64,000 bases of DNA from assembly GCA_002286715.1 (NCBI GenBank), contig NSJX01000011.1, forward strand, positions 628,106 through 692,105, read 5' to 3'. Positions 24,239-36,114 of this stretch are shown one piece after another. Positions within the stretch are counted from its first letter, which is position 1; each line of letters opens with the position of its first letter. Origin of the DNA: Dentipellis sp. KUC8613 (Eukaryota > Basidiomycota > Agaricomycetes > Russulales > Hericiaceae). The notes beneath the pieces are model-generated. The model did no database searches. It had not been told where the DNA came from and saw only the letters and a list, made by a program, of their open reading frames with translations. The translations under genes were made by a program, and so were the position numbers.

Positions 24239-24298
24239 TAAGTTATTCGATGAAAGCAAGGCGCGCGGGGTTCCAAATCCGTCAATTGCCTGTCCTCC

Positions 24299-25361
24299 AT
24301 GACCACCGCCCTCAGCGATGTACAGGCGCTAACTCCGACTCGACCACCAGAGATTCCCCGCGATGCAATTTACACAAAAAATTACTGTGAGGAAAACATA
24401 TATCTTCTTGCTCAATCGCTGCAGAACGACCCGATAGTTCAAGCGCAATGGGCCGTCTTTCCGATTGTCATCTCAAATCAGACAAAGACAGTTAGCCTTC
24501 TCTCCGTCAAACATACGTGACCATTTCACTGACGATCTATCAATTCTCATCGACCAGATCGCCTTATGGTCACAGCAGAGTCGGCGGCCCGGCGAGGACG
24601 TCGTGGTCTGGGACTACCATGTGATCTTGGTTCTCCGACCACGCGTTGCACCATGCAGCTCCTCAACACCCACCGCTGATGCAATGGAAGGATATGAGCA
24701 CCAACAAAGCTGGGTCTATGACTTCGACACTACATTAGCCAAGCCTTGTAGCTGGTCAGGTGCGTGCAACTTGAAGCTGTGAACGATCCCTGCAGAACTG
24801 AGCGGACACACCTAGAATATGTATCGCAGACTTTTGATGTGAATGACGTCTTACTGGAGCAGTTTAAAAGGTGATTGGGAACTCCGCCTCTGTATCATCA
24901 TTCGTGATATTGACAGGTGCTCGGTCCGTTCACTGGCGGGGAGCAGCTTGTTCAAAGTCATACCTGCAGCCACATATTTGGGCCACTTTGCTTCGGACCG
25001 GTCACATATGGTGAGTCGATGATCATACTTTTTAGGCATGCATGAATCACATTGAGTCGAACTGATGACGACATGGCTTGTCTCCTTGTGTTAGCTTGTT
25101 CGCACAGCTGTGGCGACTGTCGACCAATGTACATCAGAAGCAGCACCAGGTGTCACGCCGGACTGGCGATATATCTCGCCACCGCCAACCTACCCGCTGC
25201 TCTGTGGACATCGTGCTAGAAAAGCGGGTATTCTAAATAACCTGATGTCTGCGTTCGTGTGTATGACACCCACTGCGCAGGAAGAAACTTATGGGGTTGT
25301 GTTGGACTTGCATGGCTTTTCAGAGTGGTGTGGATTATGCAGAGAAATACATCGTCCGTAA
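24299..25361 (+). CDS. protein N-terminal glutamine amidohydrolase (NTAQ1 family)
   Basis: Converts an N-terminal Gln of a protein to Glu, the first step that feeds such proteins into the arginylation branch of the N-degron pathway. Five exons (24299-24490, 24558-24759, 24816-24870, 24917-25010, 25095-25361) give 269 residues. The NTAQ1 blocks are present in order: YTKNYCEENIY with the catalytic Cys; WSQQSRRPGEDVVVWDYHV with the catalytic His; VYDFDTTLAKPC with the Asp; HFASDRSHM; the proline-rich ISPPPTYPLLCG; and NNLMSAFVCM near the end. The chain is somewhat longer than the animal protein (about 205 residues), from an insert before VYDFDT and a longer loop after SDRSHM. Its promoter region is taken up by the inverted-repeat element ending at 24238. 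Confidence 0.9.
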
Positions 25362-25777
25362 CAACTACTAACTCTGTTGTTCTAAGTGGATATTCAGGTG
25401 TGAGATTGATGTTCATATCGTCAAGAAAGCCAGTGTACGGCTGTGCATTAATTCAGCAGTTCAATATTCACCATCCAAATACTCGTGGCACGAAACCTTG
25501 GGCCTAGTACATGAATCGATGGCAAGAACAGCATAGCAAGGATCGGAAGCGAGATGAAAGAAGTAGGGAAGGGGGGAGACAAAGACAAACAGGTAGGATA
25601 AACAAGTAGCACACGAGAGAGATTATGGGGTTTTAGTACAATAAGTACAGTACACAGGCATAGCAAGAGGCCCCCAGCAGCGCAGGCGACGTCTAGACAT
25701 AAAGCCGGAGACGCAGTATACAAAGCCCCGACGGAACAAATATCGGAGAGACTCGGAGCCGAAGAGAAGATCTGCGG
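25362..25777. other. convergent 3' region
   Basis: These 416 bases lie between two stop codons of convergent genes (glutamine amidase on plus, cap methyltransferase on minus). They probably hold both 3' untranslated regions. I see no gene. Confidence 0.45.
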
Positions 25778-27996
25778 TCAGCGCTTTTCCATGGCAAACG
25801 CGATGTAGATATCTGTAAATAGGCAAACGATTAGTTTCTAGAAGCCGCTGAATGGATGCACATGAGAAGGGGCACGCACTGACGGCCTCCCACTGGTCCT
25901 CATCCATCTGGCTCTCCCCGTCTTTGTCGACGACCTTCATACGCTCCATAAGCGGGCCGAACTCCGGGTGATCCTGATGCTCCTCGAACACCTCGTGGAA
26001 CTCGCGCTTGTAAAGGGGGTGGAAGCCGTATTCTGCAGCCAGTCTGCTCCCACATCAGAACGTCAATGGAGCCCAGCAGAAGAGGGGATGGAAGAGACGC
26101 ACTGTACAAAGTTGTCCCAATGCACAATGTACTCGGGCACGTCTTCAACTGCGTCGCGGAGGAAGAACCAATAGCGATGACCATAAAGCGGGCGGCTTGT
26201 TCTGTCTTCGAAGCGGATTTTGTAGACAGAATTGCCGAAGTACAGTTCCGAACTGGGTGTATCGGGAGGTAAGGCATCCAAGCGTTGGCTTTAAATTCGG
26301 GATTACTATTCAGCACCTTACGATGAGAAATAAAAGGACTTACAGCAACTGCTCAGCATTTGGTATCGTGCCTACAAAAACACCGCCTTTTCGTAGCCAC
26401 CTGCTCGCATTCTCGAGCATGCACCGTGCCTTCTCTATGCTCTCGAAAGCATAATGCATACAAAACTGCATGCTCACAACGTCAAAGGGAGCAACATCGG
26501 GATGCTCCAGCGATGACGGTAGTATATTCAGCGGAAGCGCGCTCGTGAGTGGTTTTGTGTAACAATCGAGCGCCGCGAATTCGGCGAACGGTGGGCGAGT
26601 ATTCTGCATCAAGGAGTCGTAACGGCCCTTCGCCTGTGCAACCGAAACAGCGGCGATGTCTGCATCGCAGATGCACGTGCATGAGCTTCAAGACGAAAAG
26701 GGAGAACAAAAGACCTGACATACCTACGCCGACATATTCCCGTATGCGCGCTTTGGCCCACTTACTGAGATCGCCGCCCTTCCCACAACCCATGTCGAGG
26801 ACTTTGCCGCGTCCTTTGGTGCCGCGACCTCCGCCGCGGTCTATCGCATTTGCCAGAGCAGGATGCGCGAACCGTGTGATAAGAACGGATTTGACCCAGT
26901 TGTTGAAGTTACGCAGGCCGATGATGGGTGATTCGCGGCGCTGGCGGACGCCAACTTCTGGCCGAGCGTTGTCTATAGCATAGGGGTCAGTGCCAATGAA
27001 TGATGTCTTCGAAGAAGGCGTGAAAAAGCAGCCCGGCAGATGTTGATGTAGGATGTGAAGCACGGAGATGTGATTGGACCCTTGCTCTCTCGCAAAGTCG
27101 CATACGCTACCATACACATGCACGACAGAAAAACGATGATGGAAAATAAAAATACGATCGAAGAGTGCTTACAATGCTCGACGACCAGACCGACATCCCT
27201 CGACCTCTTAGCGTTGCGCCGTTGCTCGTCTGTGTCATTCTCCCTGTCGTCCACCTCCGCGCGTTTGCGCTTCGACAATCGCAGCGTGCCAGCGCCGATC
27301 TGGTCCCGGTACATCTGCATTTCCTGCGGGCTCAGCGGCACGAGCACGGACGACGCGGGTGTTCGTCGAAGTGGATTGTAGGGTATCGGCTTAGTCTGGG
27401 GCGGGGGACGTGCGGGGAGCGTCGGCGACCTAGACACGCTGGCAGTCGCGGAGCGGGGAGGCATGGCGGGCGAGCCGGTGACACGAGTCGACGACGAGGT
27501 CGAAGGGCGGGAGCCGCTGTGAGGAATGGTGCCCGTCGAGCGGGTGCTATATGGGGACTCGGATGGAGGGGGGAAAGAGGAGGAGGGGACTTCGTAGAGT
27601 GGCGTGAACAACGCCTCGGGGGAGGAGGGATTGCGGACGGCGTCGGGGGTGCGGTAGCGCTGTATGGGCGGGATGGCGGCGAGCTTCTCTTCTGGTGACG
27701 GAAGAGGTGGGGCGTCGGCAGCAGTAGTGGGAAGAAGGAGGTGGGAGAGCGAGGAAGAGCGGATGGGAGTGGGGACGGCGGCGAGAACGGGAGCCGGCGG
27801 TGGCGGCGGTGGCGGGGTCGAAGGGTCGGCGTTGTTGAGGAGCATAGACAGGTCTGTGGCACGGCGGGGAATGGGGGGACTCGAGGGGAAATCGAGGGCG
27901 GGAGACTGGGGAGGCGGGGGGAGGGGCGGGGATCATCGGGGACGGGAGGGGCGGGGAGTTGAGGACGGCATCGCGGACAGGATCAAAGGCTGGCAT
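25778..27996 (-). CDS. ABD1: mRNA cap guanine-N7 methyltransferase
   Basis: Methylates the 5' cap guanine of nuclear pre-mRNA using S-adenosylmethionine. The N-terminal third is Pro/Ser-rich and disordered, ending in a basic stretch LRLSKRKRAEV. The methyltransferase then follows: SPIIGLRNFNNWVKSVLI, the SAM-binding motif I VLDMGCGKGGDLSKW, FDVVSMQFCMHYAFES, the motor of the fold WLRKGGVFVGTIPN, GNSVYKIRFE, YWFFLRDAVEDVPEY and the tail NIYIAFAMEKR. This block order is diagnostic of the Abd1/RNMT family. The reading frame changes after the first ten codons; a 61-nt intron starting right after MPAFDPVRDA restores it to SPALDFPSSPPIPRR, so I place the start at 27996. An alternative is a start at a later Met in the disordered part. 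Convergent with the amidase gene and in tandem behind the TEA factor. Confidence 0.92.
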
Positions 27997-28220
27997 GGTC
28001 GTCGCATCAATCGCCTCGTCGCCCTCTTTTCCGCCGAGCGATAATTCCTGTCAGACACACGTACTGTTCACGTCCAGACGGCCGCTCTCAATCTCATTCC
28101 GCTTATGGCAGCCATCGATTGCCGCGTCCTGCTCTCCCTCTCCTTTTTATTACATCTTTCTACTCTACAAATCGAATAATTGCTACACAACCCTTCTTTC
28201 AAAACAATCAAGCGAAAACG

Positions 28221-29971
28221 CTAGCCGCTCAGACTCTCAGTTCTCGAGCAATTTCCTCCCACTTCGCCCATGTCCTCTGAAATCCCCCCCAGACCGTCGC
28301 TCGAAGAATAAGACACATCCGGCATCAGAAACGGCCTGATCGAAACGGGAGACGCCAACTCCAGGCCGCCGAAAGCGTGAGACACGTTGTCTTCGAAATA
28401 CTGCGCAGAGACCGGCACTCTCGGAGAAGGAAAGACGCTCGAGGTAGAAGAGGGAGGAGATGTCCCAGCAGACTCGTTCGAATAGGAAAGTCGCCGAGGA
28501 AGTCGGAGACCCATGCGCGAGCTAGAAGCCACCAGGGAATGCTGGGTGTTGTCGTGCCAGAAAGCCGTAGGTGCGCGAGGATGACTACTGAAGTGCTGAT
28601 GAGCCATGGCACGAGGCGAAGGAGGCAAGGAGTAATAGTTATGCGGAACAGAAGACTGAAGCGTGTTGGAATGAACAGTGTTAGGACCAAAAGCAGCTGG
28701 AGACATCAAGGACGAAGAATGCAAGTCGTACTGAGCCAAAGGCGAGATGTTCGTGTCGACAGAGAGAAGAGACCGGTCGAGCTTTTGAGCAAATGCCGGA
28801 GCTTGTTTGCGAGCCATGGGGCGAGGAAGCTCAGGAGGTTGATCGGGAGTATGCAAAATCTGCTCCACCGGCGTAATCGGGTTTGGCTTGCGATCCTCGC
28901 AAGTGTCAAAGGACATGAAACGTGCAGGGAAGTAATCGGTCGGAGCCTGAGCCTGAGACGTGCCAAAATAGCCATAGTGGGGCGGCATAGGATGAAACGC
29001 AGAAGTAGCCGGAGGAAGCACAACTTGACGGTGCAAGGTGGGTATGTTTGATGCAAGACGCCGGCGAGACATCGACGGCGCCTCCCAGCTGGACGAGCGA
29101 ACAATAGCAGAGGTCCCGTCACTGGAACGATGAGTTGCCTGCATGCTGTCTTTTTCGGCGGGCATGGGACCAGAGAGTTCTACATCAACGAACTCTTGCT
29201 TCGGCTGGGCCAATATGAACTCGTCTTCGGTTTGAGCTAGTCCAGACGCAATACCAGGTAGGTCGCGGTTGTCCGTGGGAAAAGTAGCCGGTATCAATGT
29301 TGCTGCAGGATTATACTGAAGGTTTAGTTGAAAAGATTCTGAACAGAATATCATTCACCGCTCGTCAGTCCATGTCCAGTTCACTCACCTTGTGTCGGGG
29401 TAGGGTCCCGATCGTCCCCGAAATCAACGACGTCGCCAGATTTAGCGACAGGATCTCGGATAACTTGCAATAGCTCCATCACTACGAAACAGCATACATT
29501 AGTAGCCTGCGATGCGAAATATGAATGCACGGACTTTTTGGGTCATTCTTGTGAATCCGACGAAGTCGCTGCAGACGACTCGCAATCTGTTTGCGCGTGC
29601 GCACTTTACCTGTCTTCTCTTTCATGTAGTGTTGGATAAGCTGGCAGCGGCCGAGGCTGGGCGTGCGCTCGGTCGCGCTTCCACCTGGGCCGTAGGGATA
29701 TCTCAGACGCTGCTTGCCCATAGGTGGGTGCACTCTCAGAGCTAACGCACCACCAGTATCAGTTAGCGATGACAGAAATTCAAGATTGGGATATCACGGA
29801 AAGAGAGACACCTTCTAACAGCACGGCGTGCAACTCGTCGCTCCATATGGCTTCGCTGGAATCAGGCAGGTACCTTGTTGTCGTATTACCTTTGCGCACT
29901 AGCTGCCTCCCGCTCGCCGACACCGCCGTGCTATTTTCCAATCCTGCTGGTGCCGGGCTCGCTTCTGCCAT
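28221..29971 (-). CDS. TEA/ATTS-domain transcription factor
   Basis: DNA-binding regulator of the TEAD/Tec1/AbaA family. The TEA domain spans the first two or three exons: SEAIWSDELHAVLLEGALRV, then HPPMGKQRLRYPYG, SLGRCQLIQHYMKEKTGK and VRTRKQIASRLQRLRR, the last being the recognition helix. It starts at about residue 30 of the chain. An exon with LLQVIRDPVAKSGDVVDFGDD and a long Ser/Pro-rich C-terminal exon of about 375 residues follow, with no second domain visible; in this family that part usually carries activation function. In ascomycetes relatives control conidiation and filamentation; the role here is not known. The start at 29971 (MAEASPAP) was chosen because the TEA domain follows closely; an in-frame ATG at 30073 is also open. 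The gene is divergent from the axis-protein candidate. Confidence 0.88.
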
Positions 29972-30246
29972 TGTTTTGTGTCGGTGCCGTGCTGAGCGGG
30001 ATGTTCGGGGGCTATGGAATGCGAAATAGAGACAAAGAGCTTGTGGTTCAACGAGCAGCCGTGACGCGTGCATTAATTTATAGGTGTGACCGTGATGTTA
30101 CCATATTGACACCAAGGCACGTGATCGCGTCGGGATCCAAAATGTCGTGCGCGCCCGCCGTCCCGATTCGTCGGCGCACCATTTCTCCCCTCTTTCACCA
30201 CGTCCTCAACGAGTCGACTTTCCTTTGCCTTCTCCGTCAGCTTTCC
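29972..30246. promoter_or_regulatory. shared divergent promoter region, TEA factor and axis-protein candidate
   Basis: The two start codons on opposite strands are about 275 bases apart, so both promoters must lie here or overlap the 5' leaders. A CACGTG core occurs near 30118-30123, a possible bHLH-type site. No further element is supported. Confidence 0.35.
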
Positions 30247-33200
30247 ATGGCTAATCCGACCAGTATAATTCAAGATTTAGTTGCGAAATTAAAAGTCACG
30301 GCAGGACCATGGAAAAAGGATATAAAGGATACAGTGGACCAGCTTGCCTCGGCATTAGAAACCCTGGTGATTTCTTTCGTCAACATCGTTCAATTGTTCA
30401 AGTCCTCACTAATAATCAATTGAGCTTCCAATGACGATACCTTCTGAACCAATAGTAAAACACGCCGTGCAGTTATTGCGGCATGTACTGCGGCGTCTGT
30501 ATACTCCTTTCGCCACGATCTCATTGCAGCTCTCCGTCGCGACTTTCTCATTCATTTTCCACGAGAGAATTTTGATAGCATTCAAGACCAAGGCGGTAAA
30601 ACAAAAGAGGGCGTGGGAGATCATCGCGCAGGCCGTCTTGGACGGCGTTCTGGTACAGGTTCTCCATACAATGCATTAGGAATCTCAATTAAAATAGGTC
30701 ATCGCGCAGGATTACCTCGATGATAATAGCAATGGTGAGACCATATTTCTTCTGTCACAAGCAAGTTTTGCCCCCTAAGCAACTTCTAGGAAAAGAGAAG
30801 GACGCCGTCGCGCAAGCCTTCTACTCCACGATTGGATCTATCTTCTTTTGCTCTAGCTCCGCCATTTCACCCACCACATGCAATGCGAAGCTCAGAACAA
30901 TGGTAAGCTTCTGTCACGGACTCCACACCCGTCGTTCGTCAGCATATATGCAGCCTAGGCTCACCTGTGATCCGTGCAGGCCTACTTGCTTCTTTCCACC
31001 TCTTGCGAGGCACACCCCCGAAACCAAGAAAAGCTTAGGAACAAGCTCCTCCTGGGGAGGTCCGTATATTCATGTTATCGGTACTTCTATCTGTTCAAGA
31101 CCTGGTGACTCTTTTAGCGAGAGGCTAGGCTATGTCGTTTCTATAACTAAAGGTGCGCGCGTTCTTTTCACCTCATATATGCGCCGCTCAGAGCCTACTT
31201 GAGACTATCTCGCCCTGGAACAACTCCTGGATCTTTTTGCACGTCTGATTCCGCCGACGAAGGGCAGCAGCGAAGGCCGTGTTCTACGGATGCAATTCAT
31301 CACCGAGGTTTTCCTCACTGGGGCGCGTCATCTCGCTGAAAGCGTGGACATCGTAAAGTTTCTAGAATACATCCCCAGTTCTAACTGGGAAGAAACATCT
31401 GCTCAGGTGGTCGAGATTCTTGCCCGCAATATGTCCTTGTACGTCCGCCACGTCCCCGCACCCGAGTATCGCTCACCCCTCGTGCCTGCAGCCCCCAGCC
31501 ATTCCGCGTCAAGGAAGTCTCGATCGCGGGAGTCTCTTATCCACAAACACCACCATCCGATCTGCTGTATGTGGACAGCGATGCTCTTCTCGCGAATAGT
31601 CGGAACGAAGTGCGTGCTCTCCATGCGCGACTTAATTGATCTACTCATAGCTCTGCATCGTGTAGGATGATGTCTACGACGTTATCAGGGTTCCTTTCTC
31701 TATCCTCCAACTGGTCACAGTCGTCGATGACGGGATGGTTCATGTCCTGACATCTAGACCAGTCAAGGTAGGCGACAGGAAGACGTCGTCACAAGTGTCC
31801 GATGAGCAGCCTGCCGTCATCGCTTTCGAAATAAATGCTACAGACGTAGAAAGATTTGCTGGAGCAATCAGTGCGCGAGGGCTGGTGCGTGACCGCGGCA
31901 CCCATGTATCGTTGTACGGAAGTATTAACCCCTTTGCCGGCATGCAGGGAAGTCTGGTCCAGCGAAACGGCCATCACACCAAGCTGACCACGCACATTTC
32001 TAAAAGCGTACGTCCGACGGAACTGGAATTTACCGACGACGGGAAAAGCCTCAGTCAGACGCTGTCATACATCGTAAGTCGGGCCGCTTTGAAACGTGAC
32101 CGCTCGCGCGACGCGTCGCTGACCGCGCGGCTGACACCCAGGAGAAAGTGAAAATCGTGCAGCAGGCCGGTGCGTCCTTTCCACCGCTCTCCTGCATTCA
32201 CGCGCATAACCCTCACACGTGTCGACTTGCGCCCGTTTTTAGTTCATTTACATGACCATAGCGACGATGGCCCTCCCCCTGAGACTTATGTGGACGTTGG
32301 CGCAGATGGTGAACCCCTTCTGTCTGCCCAAGAACGAGGAACCGATGACGATGCCAGTGCCGACCCAAGACAGTCAGGGCAAACCCCATCACCTCACAGA
32401 CTTGCTGGAGCAGCTCAAGCGCTCGCCGATGAACGGGTACCGGGCATGCCAGAAACTATCCAAGAGCGGCGGCCTGAGCCCGACGGGCCTCATAGCGCCG
32501 CTCTTCCTCCTGTTCGCGCTCGCCCTGCTGGTCGTCCTACTAGTCATCCTTCTTGTGCTTCTGCTGATGGTCCTGAGCGGCATGTTCCTGATGGTCTTCC
32601 TACTCCTACCGCCCGGGACACTGCCCCTCGTCGCTCTGCTAGCCAGGAAAGGCATGACGCTGTGTTTGGGACCAGTGACGAGGAGCTATCTGATCTTTCG
32701 GATGACGAGCATCCGCGAGCGCATTCTCGCCCTCCCGCAGGCATACTTCGCGCACGCTGCAGCTCCCGATCCGGCCCCGGTGCCCCCGACGACGCAGGCC
32801 AAGTGCCACTTGGAAATACCCGTGATCGTGACGCCCCCAGAGAAGAACCAGCCAACGGCTCCGAAGGAGCTGCGCAGGACGAAGAGTTGGGTCCGGTGGT
32901 AAAGGTGCGGCGGCGGACCGTGGTGTCGCAGGACGACAGGGAAGCCGCCGGAGAGGGGAAGAAGGGCAGTGCGAAAACGGCGAAGAAGAAACGAGCAGTA
33001 GAGTGCGAGGAAGAGAATGCCGAGGCAATGGTCGAGCCTACTTCGAAAGCAAAAAGCAGGGCGGTGAGAAAGCAGGCGAAGAAAGGACCCGCAGGACGGT
33101 CTGTGGGAGGCAAGAAGCTTGCGATGGCGAAGAAGACAAATGGAAAGAAGAGAGCGTGCGTAGAGCCAGGATTCGATGGTGGTTCGGCTGGAACAGAGCG

Positions 33201-36114
33201 GGAGGCCCCGACTACTCGTGGCAGGTCGAGTCGCTCAACGGCGGCAGCAGCCTTGGAGAAGATGGCGCGGAACATCGAAGCTAAGCACGAAGGCACGGAT
33301 GTGATCGATAGACAAGAGAAGGAGACGACATCCAAGTCGTGTGGAAAGCCAGGTTGGTGTAAACCGCTCTGTGGACGAAGATTGATGTTTATGCTTGGGT
33401 TAGAAAGTGCAGGAGAGAATGACGTAGCGGTCGGCGGCAGAAAGGATAAGGGTAGGATCGAGGTAGCCATTGATCTTGTCCAGTCGGCTTATTGCATCAC
33501 TCTTTGTCCTTCGAGCAGCCGAACCCGCATCCCTTATCTCGTCCACCGATTCTCCTCCTGATGTGGCCCCTGCAAAAACGTCAGCCGCAGCTGGCAAACG
33601 GAAGAGGGGTGGTGACGAGGAGGACGCACCCGCAGCGTCCAGCTGCCCTCTTCCCGGTATCGTCCCGCCGCCGGCGAAACGCGGTCGCGTTCAGCCCAAC
33701 CTTCAGACCCCGACATCTCCCCGCCGGAGGCCATCCAAGGACGGAACGACCAAAACGCGCCCGCCAGCGAAGAAGTATGGTCATCGCGCTGCCAAGCAAC
33801 GGATCTCATCGCCATCGCTTTCGACCCCTAACGATGTAGACTACGACGAGCTGCCAGGCTTTTCGTTCGTCGCGCCTCAAGTCGACGACAGTAGCTCCCC
33901 AGCCCCTGTTATCGTGTCGACTGGGAAATCGAAGGTTGCGGGTATGAAGGCCAGAATTGCGGCTGCTCCCGCATCTACCGCGTCGAAGAAGGACGATAAT
34001 CGCCAAGCAACCGCTGTTGCAAAGACGAAAGTGATCAGCATGGATGGAGTCAAGGCTGTCCAGAAAATGTCGAAGCCGCCCTCGATGACCGACTATGTGG
34101 AGTCCCCTACGAGTTCTGACGAGGTCTCGTCACCATCGCCTGCTCCAACGAAGAAGGCCGTGGTCAGTAGACGTCCGTACACCCCATAGCCAGAGCTGAC
34201 CGTGTTTCAGATGGATACGGCAGAGATTGGCAGAGACATGGACGCAGTAGCGCAAGGCCTCAAATACGACAAAAAACGTCGAGCTGACACCCAAAGGGGG
34301 GCGGCGCCTGCTGCGCACACCTCGGCGCCAGCTGAGTCAAAGGTTCGTGTGCGTGTGCGTTTGATGGTCCGAATCGAGCCTAATCGCCGCAGGCCGCAAA
34401 GGCTCCTTCGCAACCTACGAAGAAATCGAACAAAGCGCCATGGCTCGCTGCAGAGCACGACCCGCCAACAGTCTCAAAGGAGCCTGATGTGCACGTCACC
34501 GACCGCATTGGCCTGGGGGCTGACGATGTGGAACCACAGAATGACGCGCTGTCGCTATCAGATGGTGCCGCTGACGCGCATCCCAGCGTCATTGAAGAAT
34601 TTACATTTTGCAAGAATTCTCGATTTTTGGGCGACCCTCCGCTGCCTGCCGCATCGTCGCCCAAAACCGCGATTGGGACGAATGTATGAAAATTTTGTCA
34701 CCGCTTTGTTTTGGATGACTAATTTTCCTCAGTTTGCGGCACCAGAACTCAGCAAGCCTCCTAGATCACCCACATGCAAGGCCAAACCGGTTTGCCTGCC
34801 TTCTTCCTTACAATTTTTCGCGCTCCACGTATCTGACGCGATCTATCGATGCAGCCTTCTGTTACGGTTGATCTGACCGCTGATGAAGACGCGCCTGTCA
34901 GACCCAAAGCCCGTCTCGCCAACAAAGCGTCCCAGCCGCCTGCCCCACGCCCAGCTTCGCACAACCCGAAAGTTGCCTCTTCAGCAGACGAGGACAACAC
35001 CACCACGATTGCGCCGCAGGACATCTCTACCGGCACGTATGAGGAGGCATACGAAGATTTCCTCATACAGCTGAATTCCTCAGGCCAATTGTTTTCTCCA
35101 GCGGACAAGACGATGTCCACCGTGTCGGAGCCGCAGACTAAGTGGTCTGCTGCAGATTCGCGCTCGGCTACTCTGGATTCTGGAAAGCTTTACAAGAAGA
35201 ACGTGTCATTCGCCCCGGTAGTGGAAGAGGTGGCCGCAGAGAAGGAGGCGAAAGAACGGCAGGGTTCTGCAGCAATTCAAGACGACTCTGGGTTGTTCTG
35301 GCGTGAAGACGAAAACATCAATCGACCACCCAGTGAGTACATCGAGCCATCGCTTAACGAGTCTTGTGCCTTATTGACGCGGATGCCAGAAGCCAAAGAG
35401 AAGAAGCGCGTTCTTACGTCTCATCTGTCTGAAGTTGGACCTCCCATCGGTAAGCAGACCTGCCGCATCCTACTTTCTTCCCGCTCATCCCAATGGACTT
35501 TCCTAGCCCTACCGCCAGTGGCGAAGTTGGCCAAAGCGAAGCTTCGAAAGCGAGTTGATACTCCGGAGCGTTTCGACGACATGGCGCGCATGGAGGAAGG
35601 GCGCGACATCGGCCCTATCGCCTCCGTTCGTTGCTACCACCTCTACTGGTTGACACAAAAGCTAAACATCGAAATTGCAGATCATCGACAGAATCGCCAG
35701 CGTTGTCAAAGAGAAGATCGAGTCTGGCTTTGACGGCGTCAGCCGGTCCACTCGCGAAGCGCAGCGACGCATCTTGCACTATGCTGTGGAGGAGTTGCGT
35801 GAGGTCGGAAAGTCTAAGTGCGTCCATCTCCCCCCTCGTCGCATGCCTCATCCTTCGATTGCCCTGATGTTTACCCTGCCCCGCGGCATTTTCGCAGCGC
35901 ACCGACGTACAACTCGCTTGTCAATCTCGAGGAGGCTTATGGTGCTTACAGCCGGAACGTGATCTCCGCCCTGGACGAGGCTATCCGTGTCAGCGAGGAA
36001 AGCCGACAACATGTCCAGCACGTTATACAAGAACACGACCGCGGGGTTCAAGCTTATTCAAAGTCCATCATGAAGAGAAGGGAACTGCCTCTTAGCGTCA
36101 ACAGGTGGCTCTGA
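30247..36114 (+). CDS. candidate meiotic chromosome-axis protein (Red1/SYCP2-like)
   Basis: Some twenty exons join in frame into roughly 1,500 residues. The first 400 are strongly helical, with EKDAVAQAFYSTIGSIFF, LALEQLLDLFARLIPP, VDIVKFLEYIPSSNWEE and ILARNMSLFPQPFRVKEVSI. A strand-rich part follows: LLYVDSDALL, YDVIRVPFSILQLVTVVDDG, PAVIAFEINATDVERF, and TELEFTDDGKSL. About 850 disordered basic and acidic residues come next, including a likely SUMO-interacting stretch VTVDLTADEDAP, and then a C-terminal helix region (RIASVVKEKIESGFDG, LEEAYGAYSRNVISALDEAI, QHVQHVIQEHDRGVQAYSK) ending LSVNRWL. Helical ARM-like part, PH-like part, long disorder and C-terminal coiled coil is the layout of Red1 and SYCP2. 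The family call is inference from architecture; sequence identity is low in this group. Start at 30247 has a strong ATGG context; 30142 is an in-frame alternative. Confidence 0.55.

Noticed and set aside
27165..28044. Plus-strand open frames rich in Gly and Arg
   Set aside because: They are antisense to the Pro/Ser-rich N-terminus of the cap methyltransferase.
32544..33470. A 308-codon minus-strand open frame
   Set aside because: It lies wholly inside the long disordered exon of the axis-protein candidate and reflects its base composition.
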